Positions 8,481 to 15,008 of a stretch of 16,939 bases of DNA are shown here, piece by piece. Origin of the DNA: an uncultured Lachnospiraceae bacterium (GTDB lineage: Bacteria; Bacillota; Clostridia; Lachnospirales; Lachnospiraceae). The stretch lies in NCBI GenBank assembly GCA_934418125.1, contig CAKRWT010000048.1, forward strand, positions 1-16,939. Reading direction: 5' to 3'. The notes beneath the pieces are model-generated. The model had not been told where the DNA came from. It did not search any database and saw only the letters and a list, made by a program, of their open reading frames with translations. Every line of letters begins with the position of its first letter. The stretch's first letter is position 1. The position numbers and the translations under genes are program-made.

Positions 8481-9464
8481 TTATTTTCCCGCCTTTCTTG
8501 CTGCTATTTTTGCCAGCTTCTTTTCACGTTTCTTTGCTGCATTAATATCCTCATCTTCTCCGCTTCGGAATACATACTTGAAGAATACCTTCTGTAAAAT
8601 AGTTGCGGCAAAGATAATCACTAACAGAATGACAGCCATGGCAGATGCCAGACCAACCTTCTGCTGTGTATGGGCAATTTCATTCATAACGACGAAGTAA
8701 GTACCTGTACCATTCGCACCATCTGTGATAACGTATGGCGGCTCGAATGCACTTAAAGAACCAGTAATGGAAAGAATGATATTTAAGGTAATAATCGTCT
8801 TGATACTTGGTAAGATAATATATTTAAACTGCTGTAAACGGTTCGCACCATCCAGCATGGCTGCCTCATACAACTCTGCATCTACAGACATAATGGCACC
8901 AATGAACAGTACCATGTTCTGTCCGAAGTATCTCCATACGGAAGTCGCAACAAGCGATATATTGTTAATCCGCTGGTCCTTTAACCAGTACGGAAGATTA
9001 TCCAATTGAAATCCACACCACTGAAGGACGGTATCAAATACGAATCCTCTTGTGTAGAAAAACTTGAAAATAAAACCAATAGCAATACCATTAATCAGGT
9101 AAGGGAAGAACATGAATCCCTTGAAAATATTTCCGCCTTTTACTTTAAAACTTAATACCGTAGCTAAATACAGGGCGATGGCTAACTGTACCACACTACC
9201 ACCCATATAATATAAACTCAGCTTCAATGCACCGAAACAGTCTTTTCTGGTAAATACTTTCGCGTAGTTTTTCCAGCCGACAAATTTTCTGGCTCCGATA
9301 TATTTCATGTTATAGAAACTGTAGCTGACCATCTCTCCAAAAGGAAGATAAGTAAACGTAAACAACAGTAACAATGGAATAAGCATGAATGCAAAGATAA
9401 TAATTACCTGCTGTCCTTTTCTGCTTCTCGCCCACTGCAGAAAGCCCTTTTTCTGTTCTGCCAT
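8481..9464 (-). CDS. CUT1 sugar ABC transporter permease (MalF/UgpA type)
   Basis: This is the first membrane permease of the importer. The frame is open upstream, but ATG 9462-9464 is chosen because AGGAGG lies 7 nt before it, giving 327 residues. The upstream extension would run through a stem-loop and is not credible. A basic N-terminus (MAEQKKGFLQWARSRKGQQ) is followed by a first transmembrane helix at about 19-42, a SYSFYNMKYIG periplasmic segment, and five further helices. The EAA loop is well formed at about 200-223 (YEAAMLDGANR followed by IILPSIK). The C-terminus is strongly Lys/Arg-rich and cytoplasmic. It sits between the binding-protein gene and the second permease gene. No ATPase gene accompanies it, so a shared MsmX/MsmK-like ATPase is presumably supplied from elsewhere (inference). 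Confidence 0.93.
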   Translation of the reverse strand: MAEQKKGFLQWARSRKGQQVIIIFAFMLIPLLLLFTFTYLPFGEMVSYSFYNMKYIGARKFVGWKNYAKVFTRKDCFGALKLSLYYMGGSVVQLAIALYLATVLSFKVKGGNIFKGFMFFPYLINGIAIGFIFKFFYTRGFVFDTVLQWCGFQLDNLPYWLKDQRINNISLVATSVWRYFGQNMVLFIGAIMSVDAELYEAAMLDGANRLQQFKYIILPSIKTIITLNIILSITGSLSAFEPPYVITDGANGTGTYFVVMNEIAHTQQKVGLASAMAVILLVIIFAATILQKVFFKYVFRSGEDEDINAAKKREKKLAKIAARKAGK

Positions 9465-9481
9465 ATGCAAACCTCCTGATA

Positions 9482-9517
9482 ATTTGAGCCAAGGAGAGAG
9501 CTCCCCTTGGCTCAAAT
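9482..9517 (-). promoter_or_regulatory. Stem-loop between binding-protein and permease genes
   Basis: A perfect 13-bp inverted repeat (9482-9494 with 9505-9517, arm ATTTGAGCCAAGG) with a 10-nt loop lies in the 104-nt gap after the binding-protein gene, ending 11 nt before the AGGAGG of the permease gene. There is no T tract after it on the minus strand. It therefore looks like a partial terminator or mRNA 3'-end stabiliser that lets the binding protein be made in excess of the permeases, a common layout in sugar ABC operons. The effect is inferred. Confidence 0.75.
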
Positions 9518-9568
9518 GTCACCAATAATTATTTCCTATGTTTGATTGGTTTTATAACCATCCCGGAA

Positions 9569-11026
9569 TTAGTATAATACTTCTACTCCTAATTCTTCCT
9601 GAGCTGCGTTCCATTTTGCAGTCCAGTCTGCCATGATATCATCGAAGGATTCAGAACCTGTAGCTGCTGCTTCAACGATTCTCTGAACCTTGTCATTACC
9701 ACCAGCGTTGATGGAAAGTTCGGACTCAGCGTTCATGTCATTTAATAATGTCTCTTCACCTGCTAAAGCCGGCTGGTCAGATAATACTGTACATCCGTCG
9801 AATGCAGCGTACATATCCGGGTTCTCGCCACCTTTAACTACTGTGTAACCACCTTCGTTGTAGCACCATCCGGATTCTTCTGTCATCCATTTGATGAATA
9901 CCATAGAAGCGGTCTTGTTCTCATCAGAAGAGTTAATGTTGATTGCGTAGTTGTAGTCGCCGCCTGCCAGTACATACTGTGTGCCGCCTACTGAGATAGG
10001 GAATGGCATATAACCAACGTTTTCAGGTGTATCTCCTGCTTCCTGCATCTGAGCGTAAGCCCAGGAACCAAGAACCATAGTTCCGATTTCGCCTCTGTTG
10101 AGCATACCTTTACAACCTTCCCAGTCAGTTGTTGTGTAGTCGTCTTCGATTAAGCCGTTAGCAACTGCATCATAGAGAATTCTGTATAAGTTGTAGACAC
10201 CTGTATCATCACCTGGGTCAGAGAAAGGCTCTGCTGTGTGAACTAATTTCTGGTTCATGTATGTGTCATCACCGTTAGATACGCATCCAACATAAGCATC
10301 CCATGCACCCATTGTCCATCCTGCTGCATAGTTTGTATACAGAGGAATCGCATCTGTGTTGTCTTTGATTAACTGTAAGTCTTCAAGGAACTCTGTAGGA
10401 GTTGTAGGAAGGTCTGTGATACCAGCTTCTTCGAATACAGCTTTGTTGTACAGAACACCCTGTGCATTAGCCATGTAAGGAACACCATAGCTGATGCCAT
10501 CGTATGCCCACTGGTCAGCGAAGTTGATTGCTGTAGAAAGGTTGTCTAATGTATCGATTGGTGCGAAGTAGCTAGCCAAATCAGACTTGTCTACCGCAGG
10601 GATGAACATGATGTCGCCCCAGTCACCTGTAGAAAGACGAAGTAAAGAATCTTCTGCGTAATCTGTAACACCTTCTGTCTCAACTGTGATGTTAGGGAAT
10701 TTCTTGTTGAACTCAGCAATCATAGCTGCCATTGTTCCATCTTCTTCACGGTCTGTTTTGTGGTGAATGAATTTGATGGTTGCTGTTAAATCTGTGTAAT
10801 CATCCAGATTCAATGTTGTGTAACTAAGTCCATCTGTTGTTGCTGCTGTATCCTCTGCAGCTGTATCCTCTGCAGCTTCTGTGTCGTCAGCAGTTTCTTC
10901 TGTTGTTTCCTCAGCAGCTGTATCTTCTGTTGTATCTGTAGCTGTGCTGTCAGAAGAACCACATCCTGCTAAAGAGAATGCCATAGTAGCTGCTAAGCTG
11001 AGTGCTAATACTTTTCTCAGTTTCAT
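9569..11026 (-). CDS. Extracellular solute-binding lipoprotein of the sugar ABC importer (family 1)
   Basis: This surface lipoprotein captures the oligosaccharide for the CUT1 importer. The start is ATG 11024-11026, with AAGGAGG 10 nt upstream, giving 485 residues. The N-terminus is a lipoprotein signal: KLRK, a hydrophobic core, and the lipobox LAGC with Cys22 as the lipidated residue. Residues 23 to about 65 form an acidic Thr/Glu/Asp/Ala linker that tethers the domain to the membrane. The rest is a two-lobe periplasmic-binding fold with family 1 traits such as FNKKFPNITVETEG, LSTGDWGDIMFIP, GVPYMANAQGVLYNKAVFEEAGI and MVLGSWAYAQM, and many surface Trp and Tyr for sugar stacking. First gene of the operon. 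Binding of beta-manno-oligosaccharides is inferred from the downstream enzymes; the ligand cannot be read from sequence. Confidence 0.93.
   Translation of the reverse strand: MKLRKVLALSLAATMAFSLAGCGSSDSTATDTTEDTAAEETTEETADDTEAAEDTAAEDTAATTDGLSYTTLNLDDYTDLTATIKFIHHKTDREEDGTMAAMIAEFNKKFPNITVETEGVTDYAEDSLLRLSTGDWGDIMFIPAVDKSDLASYFAPIDTLDNLSTAINFADQWAYDGISYGVPYMANAQGVLYNKAVFEEAGITDLPTTPTEFLEDLQLIKDNTDAIPLYTNYAAGWTMGAWDAYVGCVSNGDDTYMNQKLVHTAEPFSDPGDDTGVYNLYRILYDAVANGLIEDDYTTTDWEGCKGMLNRGEIGTMVLGSWAYAQMQEAGDTPENVGYMPFPISVGGTQYVLAGGDYNYAININSSDENKTASMVFIKWMTEESGWCYNEGGYTVVKGGENPDMYAAFDGCTVLSDQPALAGEETLLNDMNAESELSINAGGNDKVQRIVEAAATGSESFDDIMADWTAKWNAAQEELGVEVLY
10846..10875 (-). repeat. Exact 15-bp tandem duplication within the lipoprotein linker
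   Basis: Two adjacent identical 15-bp copies (ctgtatcctctgcag) lie in the region encoding the acidic linker and yield a repeated EDTAA peptide unit. The repeat stays in frame. It suggests that linker length changes by slippage or unequal exchange without affecting the binding domain. Confidence 0.8.
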
Positions 11027-11049
11027 AATAAATTTTCCTCCTTTTAATT

Positions 11050-11067
11050 TGTTCTCTTTTGAGAACA
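11050..11067. promoter_or_regulatory. Short hairpin in the binding-protein mRNA leader
   Basis: TGTTCTC TTTT GAGAACA forms a perfect 7-bp stem with a 4-nt loop, just upstream of the ribosome site of the binding-protein gene. It would be in the 5' leader if transcription starts near 11097. It could protect the mRNA end or be a DNA-level protein site. Nothing in the sequence decides between these. Confidence 0.5.
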
Positions 11068-11082
11068 TTGAGTTAATGTTTT

Positions 11083-11134
11083 GTGATGATTAACTTTAAT
11101 TTAAGTATACTGTACTTTATTTTTTAATCATCAC
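11083..11134 (-). promoter_or_regulatory. Operon promoter inside a 52-bp palindromic region with a LacI-type half-site
   Basis: Perfect 11-bp arms GTGATGATTAA (11083-11093) and TTAATCATCAC (11124-11134) enclose a 30-bp core. On the minus strand the core holds a -10-like TATACT (11104-11109), which would start transcription about 70 nt before the binding-protein gene. No good -35 is seen 16-18 nt upstream. The core also contains the 11-mer TAATTTAAGTA (11097-11107), which is identical to part of the lacI operator palindrome at 13748-13780, and a mirrored TACTT (11113-11117) 5 nt later. Regulation of the operon by the LacI-family protein is a reasonable inference. Confidence 0.55.
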
Positions 11135-11467
11135 TTATTCTTGCAACATATATATTATTATTGCTTTATTTGTCTTTTTCTTCTATTTTACCAATTTCTT
11201 TTTTCATTTTTTGTATACTTTTACCATTACAACAGCCTTTCCAATAGACTGATAGCTGATTTTACCCTTTATTTTTGTTATGTTTTTAGTTTCTCTGTTT
11301 ACTCATTAATTTACTTGCAAGCTGTTTTCCCATAAATATCCTGCTTTCCTGCTTTATGTCACTTAATTATTTACTTTACCTTCTGTTTTAATACCTGCAG
11401 AATCGTTTTGATGCCTCCCCTTATTGCCTCTCTGGAAATATTCTGGCAGTATGGGAATATATGATTC
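11135..11467. other. T-rich intergenic stretch with no gene recognised
   Basis: This 333-bp part of the divergent intergenic region is very T-rich on the plus strand. It contains no frame with a credible ribosome site. A CTGCTTTATG motif near 11351, resembling units of the repeat array further right, and a TAATACCTGCAG segment are seen, but no hairpin terminator or RNA gene. It probably serves as spacer and upstream promoter DNA for the two divergent units. Confidence 0.5.
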
Positions 11468-11496
11468 TTGCGTTTTACTGTGCATTATTGTATTCT
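11468..11496 (+). promoter_or_regulatory. Candidate promoter of the AraC-family gene
   Basis: TTGCGT (11468-11473) and TATTCT (11491-11496) are 17 nt apart on the plus strand, each with partial match to sigma-A consensus. If used, transcription starts near 11503, and the 20-bp repeat array would be transcribed as a leader of about 150 nt. The match is modest, and other starts within the array cannot be excluded. Confidence 0.3.
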
Positions 11497-11516
11497 ATCT
11501 TTAACAATATGCCTAC

Positions 11517-11616
11517 TTGCTTAATTATGCTTTATACTGCTTTAACTTGCTTGCAGCTGCTTTATGCTTCTTGAACCTGCTTTAACTTGCTCACAGCTGC
11601 TTTAACTTGCTTACAA
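11517..11616 (+). repeat. Tandem 20-bp direct repeat array upstream of the AraC gene
   Basis: Four consecutive 20-bp units start at 11537, 11557, 11577 and 11597. Units 1, 3 and 4 share CTGCTTTAACTTGCT and differ only in the last bases. Unit 2 (11557-11576) keeps CTGCTTTA but diverges afterwards. The preceding 20 bp (11517-11536) looks like a decayed fifth unit. There is no spacer between units. The array ends 38 nt before the regulator start codon. AraC-family proteins often bind direct repeats about two helical turns apart, so an autoregulatory site array is a natural guess. The 20-bp period is seen directly; the role is not. Confidence 0.8.
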
Positions 11617-11622
11617 ATAACA

Positions 11623-11639
11623 TGTGCAAAACATGCACA
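11623..11639. promoter_or_regulatory. Short inverted repeat just before the AraC start
   Basis: TGTGCA and TGCACA are separated by 5 nt between the repeat array and the ribosome site of the AraC gene. It may be an additional protein site or a small mRNA hairpin; chance is also possible at this size. Confidence 0.35.
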
Positions 11640-11654
11640 GAAAGAAGGACTAAC

Positions 11655-12569
11655 ATGGCTGCCACATCCTTTGCTGAACTTTATGAAAATGCCCTGACCA
11701 TCAAGCCTCGTCTACAGGCTCCCTTATCCCCTTTGGGATTTGCCGGTACTTTCTACGCGCTGTTACCGGAATCTGCCGCCAGACTTCTTACTATATTATG
11801 CGGAGGCACGGTAATGCTCCCTTCCGGTCACAGCTTTCTCTATCAACCTATAGACTGCCATCTCCTGCTCTATACCAGAAATGGGAAGGGGCTCCTGAAA
11901 TACGCCTCCCGCAGCTTTTCCCTCGAAAAGGATTCCCTTCTTTATCTCGATTGCAGCAAAGCATCCTTTTCCTATGAAACAGACGGCGAAGACTGGCATT
12001 TCAGTCTCTTCTTTCTCACAGGCAGCCAGTTGAAAGACTATGCTTCTCTTATTTCTTATGAGAACCCTCTCATTCATCCGGTTTCTGCCTACTCTGCCCT
12101 TCCCGGTTATATAGAATCCCTGTTGTCCGGCAAAACCGGTGCCAACCTTCATAACAAGCTGTCCGATATGCGGCTGTTGACCGATTTGCTGACTACCCTT
12201 TTAACAGAGGCATGCCATCTGGAATCTCCAGCCCCGGCCTGTGCCTCTTACCTGGTGGAAATCAGGCAGTACTTTGACACCCAGTTTATGCTTCCTTTCC
12301 GCCTGGAGGATTTGGAGAAACGGCATCACATGAGCAAATATCGTATCTGTCATGAGTTTTCGGACACCTTCGGTGTCCCCCCACTAAAATACTTAAACCA
12401 CAAGCGGTTGGAAAAAGCCGCCATCCTGTTATGTGCCACTGAGAAACGTGTTCATGAAATCGCCCTGGAAGTGGGGTATGAAAATACCAATCATTTTATT
12501 AATCTTTTTAAAAAAGAATTCAAGACGACGCCACAGGCTTACCGTAATGCAAAACGGGAACAGGGCTAA
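11655..12569 (+). CDS. AraC-family transcriptional regulator
   Basis: This DNA-binding regulator has 304 residues. The frame extends upstream to a TTG at 11607 and an ATG at 11622, but ATG 11655 is chosen because AAGGA lies 5 nt before it. The N-terminal two-thirds (to about residue 190) is a cupin-like ligand-sensing part with LLPSGHSFLYQPIDCHLLLYTRNGKG and KDSLLYLDC-type beta strands. The C-terminal 100 residues form the double helix-turn-helix domain: FRLEDLEKRHHMSKYRICHEF for the first, and VHEIALEVGYENTNHFINLFKKEF followed by PQAYR for the second, which is the classic AraC signature. It is the only plus-strand gene and is divergent from the mannoside operon, so it is likely its activator, sensing an imported mannoside (inference). 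Control is probably shared with the LacI protein next door. Confidence 0.93.
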   Translation: MAATSFAELYENALTIKPRLQAPLSPLGFAGTFYALLPESAARLLTILCGGTVMLPSGHSFLYQPIDCHLLLYTRNGKGLLKYASRSFSLEKDSLLYLDCSKASFSYETDGEDWHFSLFFLTGSQLKDYASLISYENPLIHPVSAYSALPGYIESLLSGKTGANLHNKLSDMRLLTDLLTTLLTEACHLESPAPACASYLVEIRQYFDTQFMLPFRLEDLEKRHHMSKYRICHEFSDTFGVPPLKYLNHKRLEKAAILLCATEKRVHEIALEVGYENTNHFINLFKKEFKTTPQAYRNAKREQG

Positions 12570-12582
12570 GCCCTGTTCCCGT
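12554..12582. terminator. Shared bidirectional terminator of the AraC and LacI genes
   Basis: A perfect 13-bp stem (ACGGGAACAGGGC at 12554-12566 with 12570-12582) closes on a 3-nt loop that is the TAA stop codon of the AraC gene. The last AraC codons thus form the left arm. On the plus strand only scattered Ts follow. On the minus strand the stem runs directly into TTTT, so it serves the convergent LacI gene at least as well. Convergent genes sharing one hairpin is common; the placement across a stop codon is unusually tight. Confidence 0.85.
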
Positions 12583-12690
12583 CTATCTTATTTCGCCTAT
12601 TTTTCTTGCTGTTTCTATGCAACACATTTATTTCTTTTCAACTGTACTTGTCTCTGCTTCTTTACACCGCTTCTTTACACTGCTTTTTTT

Positions 12691-13722
12691 CTACGCTTCT
12701 CTTCTGGCTACGCTGTCCTTGTAGACAATCCTGCCACTGACCGTAGTCACACCCTGTTTGTAATGTTCCCCGGCAATTTTCCGAATCATGTTCTTAATGG
12801 TTCTCTTTGCCATCTCCCGCATATCTACCTCATAGCTGGTAATCCGTACATCACAAAGTCCCGGTGGCTGATAATTGTCATATCCCACGACCGAAATATC
12901 CTGTGGTACCCGGTACCCCTTCTCTTCCAGCTTTTGAATCAGCATAGCCGCTGCCACATCATTGTTACATACAAAGGCTGTTGGCATGTGTTCCGGAAGT
13001 TCCATCTCAAAGCCCACATCCGACCTTCCGGTCTTTGGATTTCTGTCGTGCAATATCCATTCCTTATTAACTTCCAGCCCATGCTCACACAGTGACTTGG
13101 CATAGCCAAAATAACGGTCTGTAATACTGCCGGTAAAAAGAAGGTTTCCCACAAAGGCAATCTCCCGGTGCCCCATATCAAACAGATAATTCGTCATGAC
13201 ATACATTCCAAAATAGCTGTTGGACACTACTGCATCCTGCACGCCGTGTTTATCACTGAAATCCAGAAAAATAATCGGAATGGTAGATACTGCCAGCAGC
13301 TTTTGTAAATACTCTTCCTGTAATAGTCCGATAATCACAAGTCCGTCTGCCTTCTTCTCCTGAATCAGCTTCGGCATGTGCAATGCCTCTTCATCCTCTA
13401 CCTGCAGAACCTCCAACATGGTAAAGCATCCCTTCTGAACGGCTGCCGTAGCAACCTCCTGATATAATTTCCAATAAAAGGACTCGTATTTATCCAGGAA
13501 TCTGTCCGACACTATAACGCCTATATTATAGCTTACGTTGCTTTTTACGCGCTCCTGGTACAGAGAGACCGATGTCTTATATCCCATCTCCTCTGCCTTC
13601 TGCTTGATTCTGGCGCGCAATTCCTCGCTGACACCCTTCTGATTTGACAATGCCTTAGAGACGGTAACGGTGCTGACACCCATTACTTTCGCAATGTCCG
13701 CCATTTTTACTGCTTTAGCCAT
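12691..13722 (-). CDS. LacI-family transcriptional regulator
   Basis: This repressor-type regulator has 343 residues, normal for LacI. The N-terminal helix-turn-helix reads MADIAKVMGVSTVTVSKALSN (about 7-27), followed by a hinge region around KAEEMGYKTS. The remaining residues (about 68-340) form a periplasmic-binding-like sensor with NIGVIVSDRF, KKADGLVIIG, DMGHREIAFVG, TAFVCNNDVAAAMLIQKLEEKGYRVPQDISVVGYDNY and the ITSYEVD ending typical of sugar-responsive members. An AGGGG ribosome site lies just before ATG 13720-13722. The gene has a consensus promoter overlapped by a perfect palindrome, indicating autoregulation, and a similar half-site occurs at the operon promoter. It lies between the AraC gene and the GH113 gene, so the effector is probably a manno-oligosaccharide or product sugar (inference). 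Confidence 0.95.
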   Translation of the reverse strand: MAKAVKMADIAKVMGVSTVTVSKALSNQKGVSEELRARIKQKAEEMGYKTSVSLYQERVKSNVSYNIGVIVSDRFLDKYESFYWKLYQEVATAAVQKGCFTMLEVLQVEDEEALHMPKLIQEKKADGLVIIGLLQEEYLQKLLAVSTIPIIFLDFSDKHGVQDAVVSNSYFGMYVMTNYLFDMGHREIAFVGNLLFTGSITDRYFGYAKSLCEHGLEVNKEWILHDRNPKTGRSDVGFEMELPEHMPTAFVCNNDVAAAMLIQKLEEKGYRVPQDISVVGYDNYQPPGLCDVRITSYEVDMREMAKRTIKNMIRKIAGEHYKQGVTTVSGRIVYKDSVARREA

Positions 13723-13747
13723 TTCCCCTAACCTCGATTAAAAAAAG

Positions 13748-13800
13748 TTTATAATTTAAGTACTTTACTTAAATTATAAAGTAAATAATAAGAATGTCAA
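13748..13800 (-). promoter_or_regulatory. Consensus promoter and 33-bp operator palindrome of the LacI gene
   Basis: On the minus strand TTGACA (13795-13800) and TATAAT (13773-13778), both perfect consensus, are 16 nt apart. A perfect 15-bp inverted repeat with a 3-nt centre (arms 13748-13762 and 13766-13780, core AAGTA-CTT-TACTT) overlaps the -10 box and the expected start site. A protein bound here would block initiation, so autorepression is the obvious reading. The palindrome lacks the central CG common in LacI-family operators, so assignment to this protein needs testing. Confidence 0.85.
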
Positions 13801-13858
13801 CCTATCTACTGCATTTTTAACTATTTTGCCCTAAATTGCATATATTTTTGTACAATAT

Positions 13859-14791
13859 TTACCCTTTCCTTTGATAGAAGGTTCTGACAATATCCTCTGC
13901 CGGTTTTCCATAGACACTATAGCCCTTATCTTCTGCTGCCTTTTCTACCGGATACAGCTTCCAGGGCCAGTCCCATAAACAGAAGCCCTGTACGAATTCT
14001 CTATTGCCTGCCTTATGGAACATTTCCGCATACCAGGCTGCCTGCTGCGCAGTGTCTACTGTCCCTGTTACACTCCAGTCATTCGGCGTATAGCAGGAAT
14101 CTACTGTAGACATACAACCACACTCCGCAAAGAAAAACGGCTTATGGAAACGTTCCACCACAGCTTCAATCCGGTCTAATTGACTGTCCCAGTCATCGAT
14201 TGGATAGTAGCCACTGGAAGAAATCACATCCACACAGTCCCACCAGGTTACATTGTCTTCCTGGTATTTATCCGTATTATAGGACACCAGTCCAGGATAC
14301 TCTTTCCGGATAGCTGCAATAACCTGCCGCCACTCCTGTTCCCGGTGCTCTGACATAACCATCTCACAGCCAGCAATAAACATCTCGCACCCCTGCTCTC
14401 TGGCAAGCTTCGCATAATGCACCTGAAACGCTGTATAGGAAGCAAACCAGTTGCCCCACTTCGGTTCACAGGGTACGTCCTTATCAAAGAAGTTAATATG
14501 GGCTCTCCAGGTTCCATTCTTGCAGTTGGCAGTTGGTTTCAAGGCCACTCGCAGCCCCTTTCCATGGGCATACTGAATCATACGCACCAGTTCTTCATCT
14601 GTCATAGTTGCCTGACTCTTATAGTCAATCGTCTCCGACTGTGGCGTATCCTGTACTCCGTTTGGCACCAGAATTATAAAGTTGGCTCCCGTCCGCTCTA
14701 CCAGCGTATCCAGACTGTCATACGCCTTCTGCTTCGCAAATGCTCCTGCCTGTGCAAATGGCGCAAATGTGATTCCCTTAATATATTCCAT
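13859..14791 (-). CDS. GH113 beta-mannan oligosaccharide hydrolase
   Basis: This TIM-barrel glycosidase of family GH113 acts on beta-1,4-mannan or its oligomers. I start at ATG 14789-14791, where a GAGG lies 7 nt upstream, giving 310 residues (MEYIKGITFAPF). The frame remains open upstream but without a ribosome site. Family features are TGANFIILVPNGVQDT on the second strand, IAGCEM with Glu143 as the presumed acid/base, WWDCVDVISSSGYYP, and FFFAECG with Glu223 as the presumed nucleophile. The two glutamates are 80 residues apart, as in the characterised Alicyclobacillus mannanase. No signal peptide is present, so it should act in the cytoplasm. Together with the GH130 enzymes this points to a trimming role on imported oligomers, like the reducing-end-acting GH113 known from Roseburia, rather than polymer attack. 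It is separated from lacI by 136 nt with no clear terminator. Confidence 0.88.
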   Translation of the reverse strand: MEYIKGITFAPFAQAGAFAKQKAYDSLDTLVERTGANFIILVPNGVQDTPQSETIDYKSQATMTDEELVRMIQYAHGKGLRVALKPTANCKNGTWRAHINFFDKDVPCEPKWGNWFASYTAFQVHYAKLAREQGCEMFIAGCEMVMSEHREQEWRQVIAAIRKEYPGLVSYNTDKYQEDNVTWWDCVDVISSSGYYPIDDWDSQLDRIEAVVERFHKPFFFAECGCMSTVDSCYTPNDWSVTGTVDTAQQAAWYAEMFHKAGNREFVQGFCLWDWPWKLYPVEKAAEDKGYSVYGKPAEDIVRTFYQRKG

Positions 14792-14928
14792 AATCATTCC
14801 TCGCTTCTGTTTTTGTTTCCGATAGAAAAGTCTCCTTATGGGCACTTCCTGGTACTGTGCAAAATCAGCTTACGATTGACTCTTCTCTTTCTCTATGATC
14901 CGCTTATCCCATTAATAACTTCCAGGAT

Positions 14929-14937
14929 ATTGTATCA
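14929..14937 (-). promoter_or_regulatory. Candidate extended -10 promoter for the GH113 gene
   Basis: TGATACAAT on the minus strand is an extended -10 (TG, one base, TACAAT at 14929-14934), about 140 nt upstream of the GH113 start. The region 17 nt further upstream (TGTGAA) is a poor -35. No terminator hairpin is visible after the DUF1848 stop at 15009, so readthrough from the upstream pair is possible. Confidence 0.4.
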
Positions 14938-15008
14938 CAAATCATTTTGTTTTCACAGGCAGTGATGATGAGCTTCCAAAGAGAATATGCCGAATACTAT
15001 GACAAGAG

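Noticed and set aside
11141..11335. Hydrophobic 64-codon plus-strand frame
   Set aside because: TTG start without ribosome site in a T-rich intergenic region; Phe/Tyr/Leu content follows directly from base composition.
11517..11616. CRISPR array
   Set aside because: The 20-bp units are head to tail without spacers and no cas gene is near.
12433..13095. 220-codon plus-strand open frame
   Set aside because: It overlaps the end of the AraC gene in another frame and runs antisense through lacI across the shared terminator; no ribosome site.
14144..14158. CcpA-like cre site ATGGAAACGTTCCAC
   Set aside because: It lies inside the GH113 coding region, far from the promoter, and lacks the conserved C near the right end of the cre consensus.
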